Assembly: GCA_016182285.1 (NCBI GenBank)
Contig: JACOXQ010000037.1
Span: forward strand, 1 to 10,711
Length of the DNA: 10,711 bases
Direction: 5' to 3'
Source: Candidatus Kaiserbacteria bacterium
Lineage (GTDB): Bacteria > Patescibacteriota > Minisyncoccia > Phycocordibacterales > Phycocordibacteraceae
Shown here piece by piece: positions 4,278-10,711 of this stretch. Made by a program: the position numbers and the translations under genes. The notes beneath the pieces were generated by a model. That model saw only the letters and a program-made list of their open reading frames with translations, made no database searches and was not told the origin of the DNA. The stretch's first letter is position 1, and each line of letters starts with the position of its first letter.

Positions 4278-6746
4278 TCACAACGCGACCATGCTGGCAA
4301 TGCTGTCGCCGTCGCGGAGCTTCATGATGCGGACGCCCTGGGTGGCGCGCGAGAGGAGCGAGATTCCGGCGACTGAAGTGCGGATAACTTGTCCCTTCTT
4401 TGAAACCACAACAAGTTCTTCTCCTTCTATATTTCCAACAACAATTTTCGCGCCGATGACTTCGCCCGTCTTCGCCGTCACATTCGCGGTCTTAATGCCG
4501 GAGCCGCCGCGTCCTTGGACCTTGTATTCGGAAATTTTGGTGCGCTTGCCGTAGCCCTTGCTCATGATGACGAGAAGCGAGGCGTCTTTCGCCGCGGCGG
4601 AAATCACCTCCGCCGAAACGACGCGGTCGTTCTTCTTCACGCTTATTCCGCGCACTCCGCCGGCGGTCCTGCCCATCTCGCGCACATCATCGGCTTCAAA
4701 ACGTATTGACTGCCCCTTCGCCGTCACTATAGAAACCGTGTCGCCCTCGCCCGAGAGGCTCGCCGAAACCAAGGTGTCATTTTTTTTGAGATTAATCGCA
4801 ATGATGCCGGAGCGGCGCACGTCGGCGAAGCTCCGCGCCGCCACCCTCTTCGCCGCGCCCTGTTCGGTTACGAAAACAACATATGACGCGTCAAGCGCCG
4901 CTCCTTTGGGCACCTCAAGCACGCTTGTTACGGACTCTTCGCCGGAGAGCTGGAGGAAGTTCATGATGGACTTCCCCTTAGTCGCGCGCTTCCCTTCCGG
5001 TATCTCGTACATCTTCAGCTGGTACGCCTTGCCGAAAGTGGTGAAGAAGAGGAGGTCGCTGTGAGCATTCGCAACCAGAAAATGCGTTACGATGTCCTCT
5101 TCCTTCGTCGCGATGTCCACTACGCCGACTCCTCCGCGCTTCTGTATCTTGTATTCGTTAGGATTCGTCCTCTTAACATATCCTCCTTGTGTCAGAACAA
5201 GCATTGAGTCCTCGTCCGGCACCAAGTCTTCTGCGGAAATATTCTGCACGCCCCCCTTTACAATCCGCGTGCGCCTGTCGTCGCCGTACTTCTCGCCGAG
5301 CTCCATTAGCTCTCTTTTAACCACGGCGAGAATATTCTTAGCCGACGAAAGAATTTCTTTCAGTTTCTTGATGAGCGCCTGCACTTCGGCGAGCTCGTCT
5401 TCTATCTTCTGGCGCTCCAGTCCGGCGAGCTTGGAGAGGCGCATTTCAAGAATCGCCGCCGCTTGGAGCACGGAGAAGCCGAATTTCTTCTCTAACGCCG
5501 CGCTCGCGGCGGGAACATCCGCAGCCTTCTTGATGAGAGCGATGACCTCGTCAATGTGGTCCAGCGCCTTGGAGAGGCCGAGCAGAATATGTTCGCGCGC
5601 CTCCGCCTGCATCAGGTCAAACTCCGTGCGGAGCTTCACCACCTCTCGGCGATGCTCTATGAAATGCTCCAGCATGCCCGAGAGCGACAGCATCTCGGGC
5701 ACGCCGGCGACGAGCGCGAGCATGTTGTAGTGGAAGGTGCTCTCCAATTCCGTATATTTATAGAGATTATTCAAGACTGCCTGCGGGTGCGCAGTGCCCT
5801 TAAGCTCCACCACGACGCGAATATCGCCGCCGGCAGACTCGTCGCGCAGGTCGCGTATACCCTCCAGCTTCTTCTCCTGGACGAGCTCGGCCATGCGGAT
5901 TATTAGCTCGCTCTTGTTCACGCGATACGGGATTGAGGTGATGATGATGCTCGTGTCCTTCTTACCGTCATCAACAATCTCCGCTTCGCCTCGCACCACG
6001 ACCGGTCCCTTGCCGCTCCCGTACGCGTGCCTGATGTCTGATTGGCCGAATGCGACGCCGCCGAGCGGGAAATCGGGGCCCTTCACGAATTGCAGCAACT
6101 CGTCGGTGGTCGCATCCGGATTATCAATCAAGTGGACGGCCGCCGCGACGACCTCGCGCAGATTGTGCGGAGGAATGTTAGTCGCCATGCCGACCGCGAT
6201 GCCGAGCGTGCCGTTTAAGAGAAGGTTCGGGAGCGCTGCGGGGAGTACGTTCGGCTCTTCGCGCGTCGCGTCGTAGTTCGGGTTCCAGCTGACCGTATCT
6301 TTCTCAAGGTCGGCAAGAAGAGCCTCGCTTATGCGCGACATCTTCGCCTCGGTGTAGCGCATCGCCGCCGGAGAGTCGCCGTCTATGCTGCCGAAGTTGC
6401 CTTGGCCCAAGACGAGCGGATAGCGATGCGAGAATTCCTGCGCCATCTTCGCCATGGAGTCGTACACGGCGATGTCGCCGTGCGGATGATACTTGCCGAG
6501 CACGTCGCCGACCACGGCGGCGCTCTTGCGGAACTTGGCGCCGGGGACGAGGCCCATCTCTTTCATCGCGTAAAGGATCCTGCGGTGCACCGGCTTCAGC
6601 CCGTCGCGCACGTCCGGCAGAGCTCGGCCGGTAATCACAGTCATCGCGTAGTCAATGTACGATTGGCGCATTTCCGAAACAATCGGTTGGTTGATGATAT
6701 TCGCCGCTACGGCCGGCGCATCGCGCTTTTGGTCTTTAGAAGCCAT
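4278..6746 (-). CDS. gyrA: DNA gyrase subunit A
   Basis: An 822-residue protein covering the full GyrA family: N-terminal breakage-reunion domain starting with MRQSYIDYAMTVITGRALPD, catalytic tyrosine Y131 in AAMRYTEAK, coiled-coil tower (about 360-490), and a C-terminal beta-pinwheel of repeated blades. A GyrA box, QKRGGVG (535-541), and a blade motif VQGRGGSGI (743-751) support GyrA over ParC. GyrA and GyrB together introduce ATP-driven negative supercoils. At the position matching E. coli Ser83 the sequence is HPHGDIAVYD, so isoleucine replaces serine (residue 92), while the Asp87 equivalent (D96) is kept. The ATG at 6746 is three bases after the stop of the small membrane protein, so the gene is the last of a three-gene operon closed by the hairpin at 4231-4258. 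There is no gyrB nearby. Confidence 0.97.
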   Translation of the reverse strand: MASKDQKRDAPAVAANIINQPIVSEMRQSYIDYAMTVITGRALPDVRDGLKPVHRRILYAMKEMGLVPGAKFRKSAAVVGDVLGKYHPHGDIAVYDSMAKMAQEFSHRYPLVLGQGNFGSIDGDSPAAMRYTEAKMSRISEALLADLEKDTVSWNPNYDATREEPNVLPAALPNLLLNGTLGIAVGMATNIPPHNLREVVAAAVHLIDNPDATTDELLQFVKGPDFPLGGVAFGQSDIRHAYGSGKGPVVVRGEAEIVDDGKKDTSIIITSIPYRVNKSELIIRMAELVQEKKLEGIRDLRDESAGGDIRVVVELKGTAHPQAVLNNLYKYTELESTFHYNMLALVAGVPEMLSLSGMLEHFIEHRREVVKLRTEFDLMQAEAREHILLGLSKALDHIDEVIALIKKAADVPAASAALEKKFGFSVLQAAAILEMRLSKLAGLERQKIEDELAEVQALIKKLKEILSSAKNILAVVKRELMELGEKYGDDRRTRIVKGGVQNISAEDLVPDEDSMLVLTQGGYVKRTNPNEYKIQKRGGVGVVDIATKEEDIVTHFLVANAHSDLLFFTTFGKAYQLKMYEIPEGKRATKGKSIMNFLQLSGEESVTSVLEVPKGAALDASYVVFVTEQGAAKRVAARSFADVRRSGIIAINLKKNDTLVSASLSGEGDTVSIVTAKGQSIRFEADDVREMGRTAGGVRGISVKKNDRVVSAEVISAAAKDASLLVIMSKGYGKRTKISEYKVQGRGGSGIKTANVTAKTGEVIGAKIVVGNIEGEELVVVSKKGQVIRTSVAGISLLSRATQGVRIMKLRDGDSIASMVAL

Positions 6747-6749
6747 TAT

Positions 6750-7094
6750 TTAGAAAGGAATTATCGTCGGCTCCGCTTTCTTTCCCGGAGACGATGAAGA
6801 CGGCGAGTCAATAATCTCTATACTCGCCGGCGCATTATCGTCCGAGAGTAAAGCTGCGGCGCCGACGCCTGCGAGCTGTTCGGCGCCGCCGGAGGCCTCG
6901 GTGGCTCCGTCGCCGTAGGCGCTTCGCGCAAATGACGTGTCCTTGAGCGCGAACGCGCCCGTGCTGAGGGAGATCGCGAGCCACGTAAGCGCGATAATCG
7001 CCGTACCGGCTGCGGCAGTGCCGAAGGCTATACGCCTGCGCACGTGGTGCGGTTGGCCCTTCACTCGCTCAATGTGTTCAATAATGGTTTTCAT
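6750..7094 (-). CDS. Small single-pass membrane protein of unknown function
   Basis: A 114-residue protein I do not recognise. It has a short charged N-terminus (MKTIIEHIERVKGQPHHVRRR), one hydrophobic segment at about 23-45 (IAFGTAAAGTAIIALTWLAI), and then a low-complexity Ala/Gly/Ser-rich tail ending in SPSSSSPGKKAEPTIIPF. The arginines just before the helix suggest an inward N-terminus with the tail outside. It starts 5 bases after the MBL-fold gene stop and ends 3 bases before the gyrA start, so it is cotranscribed with both. The coding case rests on tight operon packing and a sensible membrane topology rather than on homology. It has no cysteine, enzyme motif or cleavable signal that I can see. 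Start at the ATG at 7094, with no Shine-Dalgarno sequence. Confidence 0.75.
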   Translation of the reverse strand: MKTIIEHIERVKGQPHHVRRRIAFGTAAAGTAIIALTWLAISLSTGAFALKDTSFARSAYGDGATEASGGAEQLAGVGAAALLSDDNAPASIEIIDSPSSSSPGKKAEPTIIPF

Positions 7095-7099
7095 TGGTG

Positions 7100-7753
7100 T
7101 TAAGGAGTTATGACAATTATACTCCCGTCGCGGCCCGCCAAGTCCTTTTTCTTCAGCGTCAGCTTATCAACTTTTTCGCTTCCGTTCCCTGCCGCTTTCA
7201 AAAATGCATCAAGTGATTTGGCGTTCCAGTGCATCGGGACGATAATTTTCGGCTCCAGCGACACGGCGAGCTCGTGCGCTTTCGCCGGAGAAAGAGTTCC
7301 ATCGCCGCCCACAGGCACAAAGAGCACGTCTATATCGTCAATGCTCTCGCGCGCCTCGTGCGAGAGCTCGGTGTCGGCGAGCGCGCCCAAATGCACGAGC
7401 GTCATGTCCTCCAGCTGAACGCTATATATTGTATTGATGTATTCGGATTCAGACCGCTCGCCCTTCGTAGCCTTCTGGGGCGAAGTAGGGTAATTGCTAC
7501 TCGAGAGAAACCCCTGTACGACGACGCCCTGCCGCTCGTACTCGCCGGGGCCGGTGACGGCGAACGGTTTTTTATCGCCGTAGGCGACTTCTTCTACGCC
7601 GTTCATGTCGGGATGGTTGCGCGAGACGAGCGCGATATCGGCGCCGAAGCGCACGGCGGGCAGTGCCGAACCCTTGCTTATCGGGTCAAAAACTAACGTC
7701 AGCTCGCCGAACGTAACCTTGAAGCACTGCCCGCCGTGATGCGTAATAACCAT
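7100..7753 (-). CDS. MBL-fold (UlaG/Lactamase_B_3-like) protein with degenerate metal motif
   Basis: A 217-residue protein from the ATG at 7753. The start ITHHGGQCFKVTFGELTLVF and the end IIVPMHWN are typical of the metallo-beta-lactamase-like group related to UlaG. Other marks are the HLGAL segment (H121) and VLFVPVGGDGTLSPAKAHE (143-161). In the usual HxHxDH metal motif this protein reads RNHPDM (45-50): the second His and the Asp remain, but the first and third His are Arg and Met. It may therefore bind metal differently or be inactive. Family members are generally hydrolases, and no substrate can be assigned. I prefer 7753 over an in-frame ATG at 7783 because the family's conserved start begins there and an extended -10 lies 7 bases upstream. 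It is the first gene of the operon MBL > small membrane protein > gyrA. Confidence 0.85.
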   Translation of the reverse strand: MVITHHGGQCFKVTFGELTLVFDPISKGSALPAVRFGADIALVSRNHPDMNGVEEVAYGDKKPFAVTGPGEYERQGVVVQGFLSSSNYPTSPQKATKGERSESEYINTIYSVQLEDMTLVHLGALADTELSHEARESIDDIDVLFVPVGGDGTLSPAKAHELAVSLEPKIIVPMHWNAKSLDAFLKAAGNGSEKVDKLTLKKKDLAGRDGSIIVITP

Positions 7754-7760
7754 TGCGTAT

Positions 7761-7769
7761 ATTCTAGCA
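7761..7769 (-). promoter_or_regulatory. Extended -10 promoter for the MBL/gyrA operon, probably leaderless
   Basis: The minus strand reads TGCTAGAAT: TGn followed by a 5/6 match to TATAAT. Seven bases separate it from the ATG at 7753, which predicts a start of transcription at or one base from the start codon. This supports 7753 as the start, because the alternative ATG at 7783 would lie upstream of the promoter. There is no good -35. Confidence 0.55.
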
Positions 7770-7784
7770 TTTTTTAGTGTCATA

Positions 7785-7793
7785 TGCTATAGT
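7785..7793 (+). promoter_or_regulatory. Extended -10 promoter for rpsA
   Basis: The plus strand reads TGCTATAGT: TGn plus a 5/6 match to TATAAT, almost the mirror image of the minus-strand element at 7761-7769. The short inverted repeat TAGCAT/ATGCTA (7765-7770 and 7784-7789) makes the divergent promoter region symmetrical. Transcription would start near 7800, leaving a leader of about 85 bases. The -35 is weak, so the TG extension probably matters. Confidence 0.5.
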
Positions 7794-7799
7794 TCATCT

Positions 7800-7884
7800 G
7801 TTGTGTGGGCGAGAAGTAGAAACTAGCTAACCCTTGCGCCGAAAGGTTCAAGTACTTGTTTCCAAAATCGCACACCTTTTATAT
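7800..7884 (+). promoter_or_regulatory. Structured 5' leader of rpsA
   Basis: Within the predicted leader, GTGTG (7803-7807) plus CGA (7810-7812) can pair with TCG-CACAC (7868-7875). Inside that closing stem, AACC-TT (7829-7835, one bulged C) can pair with AAGGTT (7843-7848), and CAAGTACTTG (7849-7858) is a perfect palindrome. The folding is hand-drawn. In E. coli, S1 represses its own mRNA through leader structure, so a regulatory role is plausible but inferred. I recognise no known riboswitch. No Shine-Dalgarno sequence precedes the ATG. Confidence 0.35.
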
Positions 7885-9015
7885 ATGTCTGACGAAGTAA
7901 AAGAGGCTAAAAGAGTCTCTGTTCCGCTCCCGACCGTACATCTACCAGAAGGCCATCCGATGGCTTCTTTAATAGATTCAATCCCGACCCTGCCATCGGC
8001 CGGCGACATCGTTGAAGGCACGGTTATCGCGATTAGCCGCGGGCGCGTCTACATCGACCTCCCCCCTTTCGGCACCGGCCTCATCTACGGTCGCGAATAC
8101 CTCAACGCCGCTGATGTATTGCGTAAGGCGAACCCCGGCGACCTTATCAGCGCTAAAGTCGTGGACTCGGCCGGTCGCGACGGCTACATAGAGCTCTCGC
8201 TGAAGGAGGCGCGGCAGGCCGCGCTCTGGGGCGAGGCCGAGACCGCTATACTTTCTCAAACTCCGTACTCTCTTGTTGTTGAAGAAGCGAACAAGGGAGG
8301 CCTTATTCTCTCGTGGCAGGGAATACAAGGATTTCTCCCCGCCTCACAGCTCTCCAAAGAGCATTACCCGCGCGTTCCGGAGGGCGATAAGGATAAGATT
8401 TTCAGCGAGCTTATGAATCTCGTCGGACATCCTCTCTCTGTAAGAATTATTACCGCGGATGCGAAGGAGGGTAAGTTAATCTTCTCGGAACGCACAGGCA
8501 ACGAGGCGGAAGAAAAAGCGTCTCTCATAGATAAGTACCAAGTCGGCGACACCGCAGACGGCGAAGTAACCGGCATCGTAGACTTCGGCGTCTTCGTGAA
8601 GTTGGAGCCGGGATTGGAAGGTCTCGTTCACATCAGCGAGCTGGACTGGGGCCTCGTGGAGGACCCGCATATGTTCTGTACCGTCGGCGATAAAGTGCGC
8701 GTCAAGGTGATTGAAATAAAAGACGGAAAGATTTCACTCTCTATCAAGGCGCTAAAGGAAAATCCATGGCACACCGCGGCTGAACGCTACTCTAAGGGCA
8801 TGGAAGTACCTGGCGTCGTGATTAAGTACAATAAGCACGGCGCGCTGGCCTCTATTGAAGAAGGGGTGGCGGGTCTGGTGCATGTCTCTGAATTCTCAAC
8901 ACCGGCCGAACTGCGCGAGACGCTTGAGCTCGGCAAGACGTACCCCTTCACCATTACGCTGTTTGAACCGAAAGAACAGCGCATGACGCTCACCTTCTCC
9001 GGCAAGAAGAAATAA
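7885..9015 (+). CDS. rpsA: Ribosomal protein S1 (four S1 domains)
   Basis: A 376-residue protein with four S1 RNA-binding domains: about 38-110 (GDIVEGTVIAISRGRVYIDL), 125-204 (divergent, with GGLILSWQGIQGFLPASQL), 218-290 (VGDTADGEVTGIVDFGVFV, the most canonical, with LEGLVHISEL) and 304-373 (YSKGMEVPGVVIKYNKHGAL, with VAGLVHVSEF). S1 binds mRNA on the small ribosomal subunit and helps initiation on messages with weak or no Shine-Dalgarno sequence, which describes most genes here. E. coli S1 has six domains; four is a shorter form seen in several bacterial groups. The start is the ATG at 7885. A TTG at 7834 in the same frame would add 17 residues (RRKVQVLVSKIAHLLY) encoded by the structured leader, and I reject it. 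Sole plus-strand gene, with its own promoter, ending in a terminator shared with pth. It could be labelled a generic S1-domain protein. Confidence 0.9.
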   Translation: MSDEVKEAKRVSVPLPTVHLPEGHPMASLIDSIPTLPSAGDIVEGTVIAISRGRVYIDLPPFGTGLIYGREYLNAADVLRKANPGDLISAKVVDSAGRDGYIELSLKEARQAALWGEAETAILSQTPYSLVVEEANKGGLILSWQGIQGFLPASQLSKEHYPRVPEGDKDKIFSELMNLVGHPLSVRIITADAKEGKLIFSERTGNEAEEKASLIDKYQVGDTADGEVTGIVDFGVFVKLEPGLEGLVHISELDWGLVEDPHMFCTVGDKVRVKVIEIKDGKISLSIKALKENPWHTAAERYSKGMEVPGVVIKYNKHGALASIEEGVAGLVHVSEFSTPAELRETLELGKTYPFTITLFEPKEQRMTLTFSGKKK

Positions 9016-9038
9016 AAGAAGTCAGACTTCTTTTATTT
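9010..9038. terminator. Bidirectional palindromic terminator between rpsA and pth
   Basis: A perfect 14-bp inverted repeat, AAATAAAAGAAGTC (9010-9023) and GACTTCTTTTATTT (9025-9038), around a single central base. It runs into T-rich sequence on both strands. It contains the rpsA stop codon (9013-9015) and reaches the pth stop (9038-9040). This is compact, shared termination of two convergent genes. Confidence 0.8.
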
Positions 9039-9634
9039 TAGCGGGTGTTGGCGAATTGGGTGGCGGAGGCGAGGCCGGAGGCGGCGTAGAGGCGGATAGC
9101 CTCGGCGGATTTTTTCAGAACTTTTTTGAAAACGGCTTCTTCGGCGGGCTTCCACTTCCCTATCACGTGCTTGATAACCTTTTCTTCATCTTTCAGTTTT
9201 TTCGCCTGATTTTTCGAGCCAACGGGCGCAACGCCGATGCGGATGCGCGCGAAGTCCTGCGTCTTCACGGCGCGCATGACGCTCTCCACCCCTTTATGTC
9301 CGCCGCTCCCGCGCGCGAACACCATCTTTATAGTGCCGAGCGGCAAGTCCAGGTCGTCGTGTACGACTAACAAATTCTTTGCAGCTTTTACACTTTTAAC
9401 AAACTGGGCGACGGCTTTTCCGGAGAGGTTCACGTAGGTCTCCGGCAGGACGAGAACCGCGCTCTCTTTGCCTATTTTGCCTTTCGTAACTAGCGCTTTA
9501 CCTTTCCCATTAAAAACAAAGCCGTCAAACTCCTCATTCTTGGCGACGAGCTCAACAGCGTTCCTTCCGGCGTTGTGCCGCGTCTTCTCATACTCTTTTC
9601 CCGGGTTCCCGAGTCCGACAATGACAATTGCCAT
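9038..9634 (-). CDS. pth: Peptidyl-tRNA hydrolase
   Basis: A 198-residue protein, the usual length for bacterial Pth. It frees tRNA from peptidyl-tRNAs that drop off the ribosome. All signature parts are present: VGLGNPGKEYEKTRHNAG at the start with N10 and the catalytic H20, PETYVNLSG with N69, VVHDDLDLPLG with D93, and RGSGGHKGVES with H113. Start at the ATG at 9634, where the family normally begins. It lies only two bases after the restriction endonuclease stop (TAATTATG), so it is probably now transcribed from upstream with the restriction-modification genes. The GC content of pth matches the backbone while that of its upstream neighbours does not, suggesting that the acquired pair was inserted directly in front of it. 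Its stop codon lies in the bidirectional terminator shared with rpsA. Confidence 0.97.
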   Translation of the reverse strand: MAIVIVGLGNPGKEYEKTRHNAGRNAVELVAKNEEFDGFVFNGKGKALVTKGKIGKESAVLVLPETYVNLSGKAVAQFVKSVKAAKNLLVVHDDLDLPLGTIKMVFARGSGGHKGVESVMRAVKTQDFARIRIGVAPVGSKNQAKKLKDEEKVIKHVIGKWKPAEEAVFKKVLKKSAEAIRLYAASGLASATQFANTR

Positions 9635-9636
9635 AA

Positions 9637-10347
9637 TTATAAAGAGTATCCAAGCATATCCTCAAAAACTTTTACAGCACGTTTAACTGATTCTGTTCTC
9701 AATCGCTTATAGAACCTCCTTTTATGAATTGGACGATCTACTTTCCGCTCGCCATCAAGGAGTGTGATGATATTTAAATCAACATCGTCGAAATAGGACA
9801 ATATGGTGTGTGTTGGATTGCTACCATAATGAATGTCCTTTTTAATATCCCCGTAATCGCCGCCGAGCTGACTTTCTAGTTGGAATAAAACATTGAGAGC
9901 TTTTGGGTGCGATTGTTTTAGAAACATACCGTCCACGGCAATACGTTTTATCATGGCGTTTTCGGTATATGCCTTACACTCAACGCCCATCACTAGTTTG
10001 TTATCTACATTTACATGAACATCCGTTTTGAATTTATAAACATAGTCTCGGATATTTTTGAGGATATGCGTGCGTATCTTTTGGTCTTTGATTCGGTCAA
10101 TGTATTGTTTTTTAATCGGAACCAAAATTGGCTTCTTATCAAATGAGAGGCGGGTCGCCTTGCCGCCAAGATTATGCCATGCGATTTCAATTATATTTCT
10201 TGCTAGTGATTCCACCAATGCGCCCTTTCCGGCTCGAATAATGCCACCGTATGCACGAAGTCCATCATGGGCATCATCTTCAATATGCCGCATAAGCAGG
10301 TTGTACGCACGAACAACATCTTGTATGGTTGGAATTTTTGTTGCCAT
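9637..10347 (-). CDS. Probable type II restriction endonuclease (PD-(D/E)XK)
   Basis: A 236-residue protein with a likely PD-(D/E)XK nuclease core: D109 in FKTDVHVNV, then E123-C-K125 in VMGVECKAY after a 13-residue gap, with an upstream helix containing acidic residues (E46, E54) in GALVESLARNIIEIA. Lys/Arg-rich segments follow, including IHKRRFYKRLR near the C-terminus. The gene lies 7 bases after a DNA methyltransferase gene on the same strand, the standard arrangement of a type II restriction-modification pair, which is the main reason for calling it an endonuclease. I do not recognise the specific subfamily and cannot state the recognition site. Base composition is distinctly AT-rich: sampled 60-base lines give 33-38% GC by hand count, against about 60% in a sampled gyrA line. 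This supports horizontal acquisition. Start at the ATG at 10347. Confidence 0.78.
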   Translation of the reverse strand: MATKIPTIQDVVRAYNLLMRHIEDDAHDGLRAYGGIIRAGKGALVESLARNIIEIAWHNLGGKATRLSFDKKPILVPIKKQYIDRIKDQKIRTHILKNIRDYVYKFKTDVHVNVDNKLVMGVECKAYTENAMIKRIAVDGMFLKQSHPKALNVLFQLESQLGGDYGDIKKDIHYGSNPTHTILSYFDDVDLNIITLLDGERKVDRPIHKRRFYKRLRTESVKRAVKVFEDMLGYSL

Positions 10348-10354
10348 AATTATC

Positions 10355-10711
10355 TTACTTTAACAGCAACCTCCCGACCTCGTCATTGATTCGTTTCTTG
10401 GCTATTTTGCAGTATTCATCTGATACATCAATGCCGAGATATTTCCTCTCCGTCTCTGCGGCACACACTGTTGTCGTACCTACACCGTTAAACGGATCTA
10501 GCACGAGGTCATTGCGGTAACTGAAGAGCTTGAGGAGACGGAAAATTAATTCTTTAGGGAACATTGCCGGATGATTATAGGCTTTCATGTTGCGTTCCGG
10601 TGCTATGGACCATTTCGCGTATACCCATTTTTTAAATTCATCTCCCGTGATGTCAATTTTTGTCGAATCTCCAACCTTTTTATGAGTTTCCTTTGAGAAA
10701 ATCTCAATAAA
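10355..10711 (-). CDS. DNA N6-adenine/N4-cytosine methyltransferase, C-terminal part (cut by window edge)
   Basis: The frame is open from the stop at 10357-10355 to the right edge, giving 118 residues. The visible end carries KWSIAPERN, then HPAMFPKELIFRLLKLFS, the SAM-binding motif I LVLDPFNGVGTTTVCAAE, and YLGIDVSDEYCKIAKKRI. This is the typical C-terminus of the N6_N4_Mtase family (PF01555), in the order where the catalytic DPPY-type motif precedes motif I, so the catalytic motif should lie beyond the window. It would methylate the site cut by the neighbouring endonuclease. An ATG at 10588 is internal and not the gene start. Like the endonuclease, the region is AT-rich compared with the rest of the window. 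Target base (A or C) and sequence cannot be told from this part. Confidence 0.92.
   Translation of the reverse strand, partial: FIEIFSKETHKKVGDSTKIDITGDEFKKWVYAKWSIAPERNMKAYNHPAMFPKELIFRLLKLFSYRNDLVLDPFNGVGTTTVCAAETERKYLGIDVSDEYCKIAKKRINDEVGRLLLK

Noticed and set aside
7843..7853. tRNA T-arm-like sequence GGTTCAAGTAC
   Set aside because: No matching acceptor, D or anticodon arms could be built around it. The sequence fits the leader hairpins better.
7834..7884. Upstream TTG start for rpsA
   Set aside because: It would add 17 residues outside the S1 domains, encoded by the structured leader. The ATG at 7885 gives a normal N-terminus.
10355..10588. Complete 77-residue methyltransferase starting at the ATG at 10588
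   Set aside because: The same frame stays open for 41 more codons to the window edge with typical family sequence, so this ATG is internal.

Overview
This window looks like chromosomal sequence from an uncultivated Patescibacteria/CPR bacterium, most likely a member of the Parcubacteria. The evidence is a cluster of two-helix proteins of the CPR 'type IV secretion system pilin' type, a membrane-anchored solute-binding protein with no permease, a free-standing PaaX/Cas2-like protein of a kind common in these genomes, and compact gyrA, rpsA and pth genes packed with gaps of 0-10 bases or 1-4 base overlaps. Several genes end in TGA (the SAM methyltransferase, the solute-binding protein, gyrA), so the standard bacterial code fits and the TGA-recoded Gracilibacteria/Absconditabacteria are unlikely. 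Lineage is inferred from gene content only.

Layout. (1) Bases 1-3400, minus strand: a translationally coupled run reading SAM methyltransferase > solute-binding protein > four pilin-like proteins, the last cut by the left edge. It probably builds or decorates a surface or secretion apparatus. (2) Bases 3456-4204: a six-copy 8-bp tandem repeat, then two identical 45-bp copies of a nested palindrome tightly bracketing a PaaX/Cas2-like gene. This is the most unusual part of the window and may be a small mobile or self-regulated unit. (3) Bases 4231-7753, minus strand: an MBL-fold protein, a small single-pass membrane protein and gyrA, closed by a hairpin terminator. (4) Bases 7754-7884: a divergent promoter region, followed on the plus strand by ribosomal protein S1 (rpsA). 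(5) Bases 9010-9038: a perfect palindromic bidirectional terminator shared by the convergent rpsA and pth genes. (6) Bases 9038-10711, minus strand: an AT-rich type II restriction-modification pair (methyltransferase cut by the right edge, then endonuclease) running straight into pth.

How the parts relate. The housekeeping genes (gyrA, rpsA, pth) form an ordinary backbone. The restriction-modification pair has markedly lower GC and looks acquired. The palindrome-flanked Cas2-like gene sits exactly between the gyrA terminator and the methyltransferase/pilin operon, as expected for an inserted cassette. No gene-free stretch exceeds 300 bases. The longest are 3401-3560 (promoter, tandem repeat, palindrome copy 1), 4137-4277 (palindrome copy 2, terminator) and 7754-7884 (divergent promoters, rpsA leader). 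I saw no tRNA, rRNA or CRISPR array.
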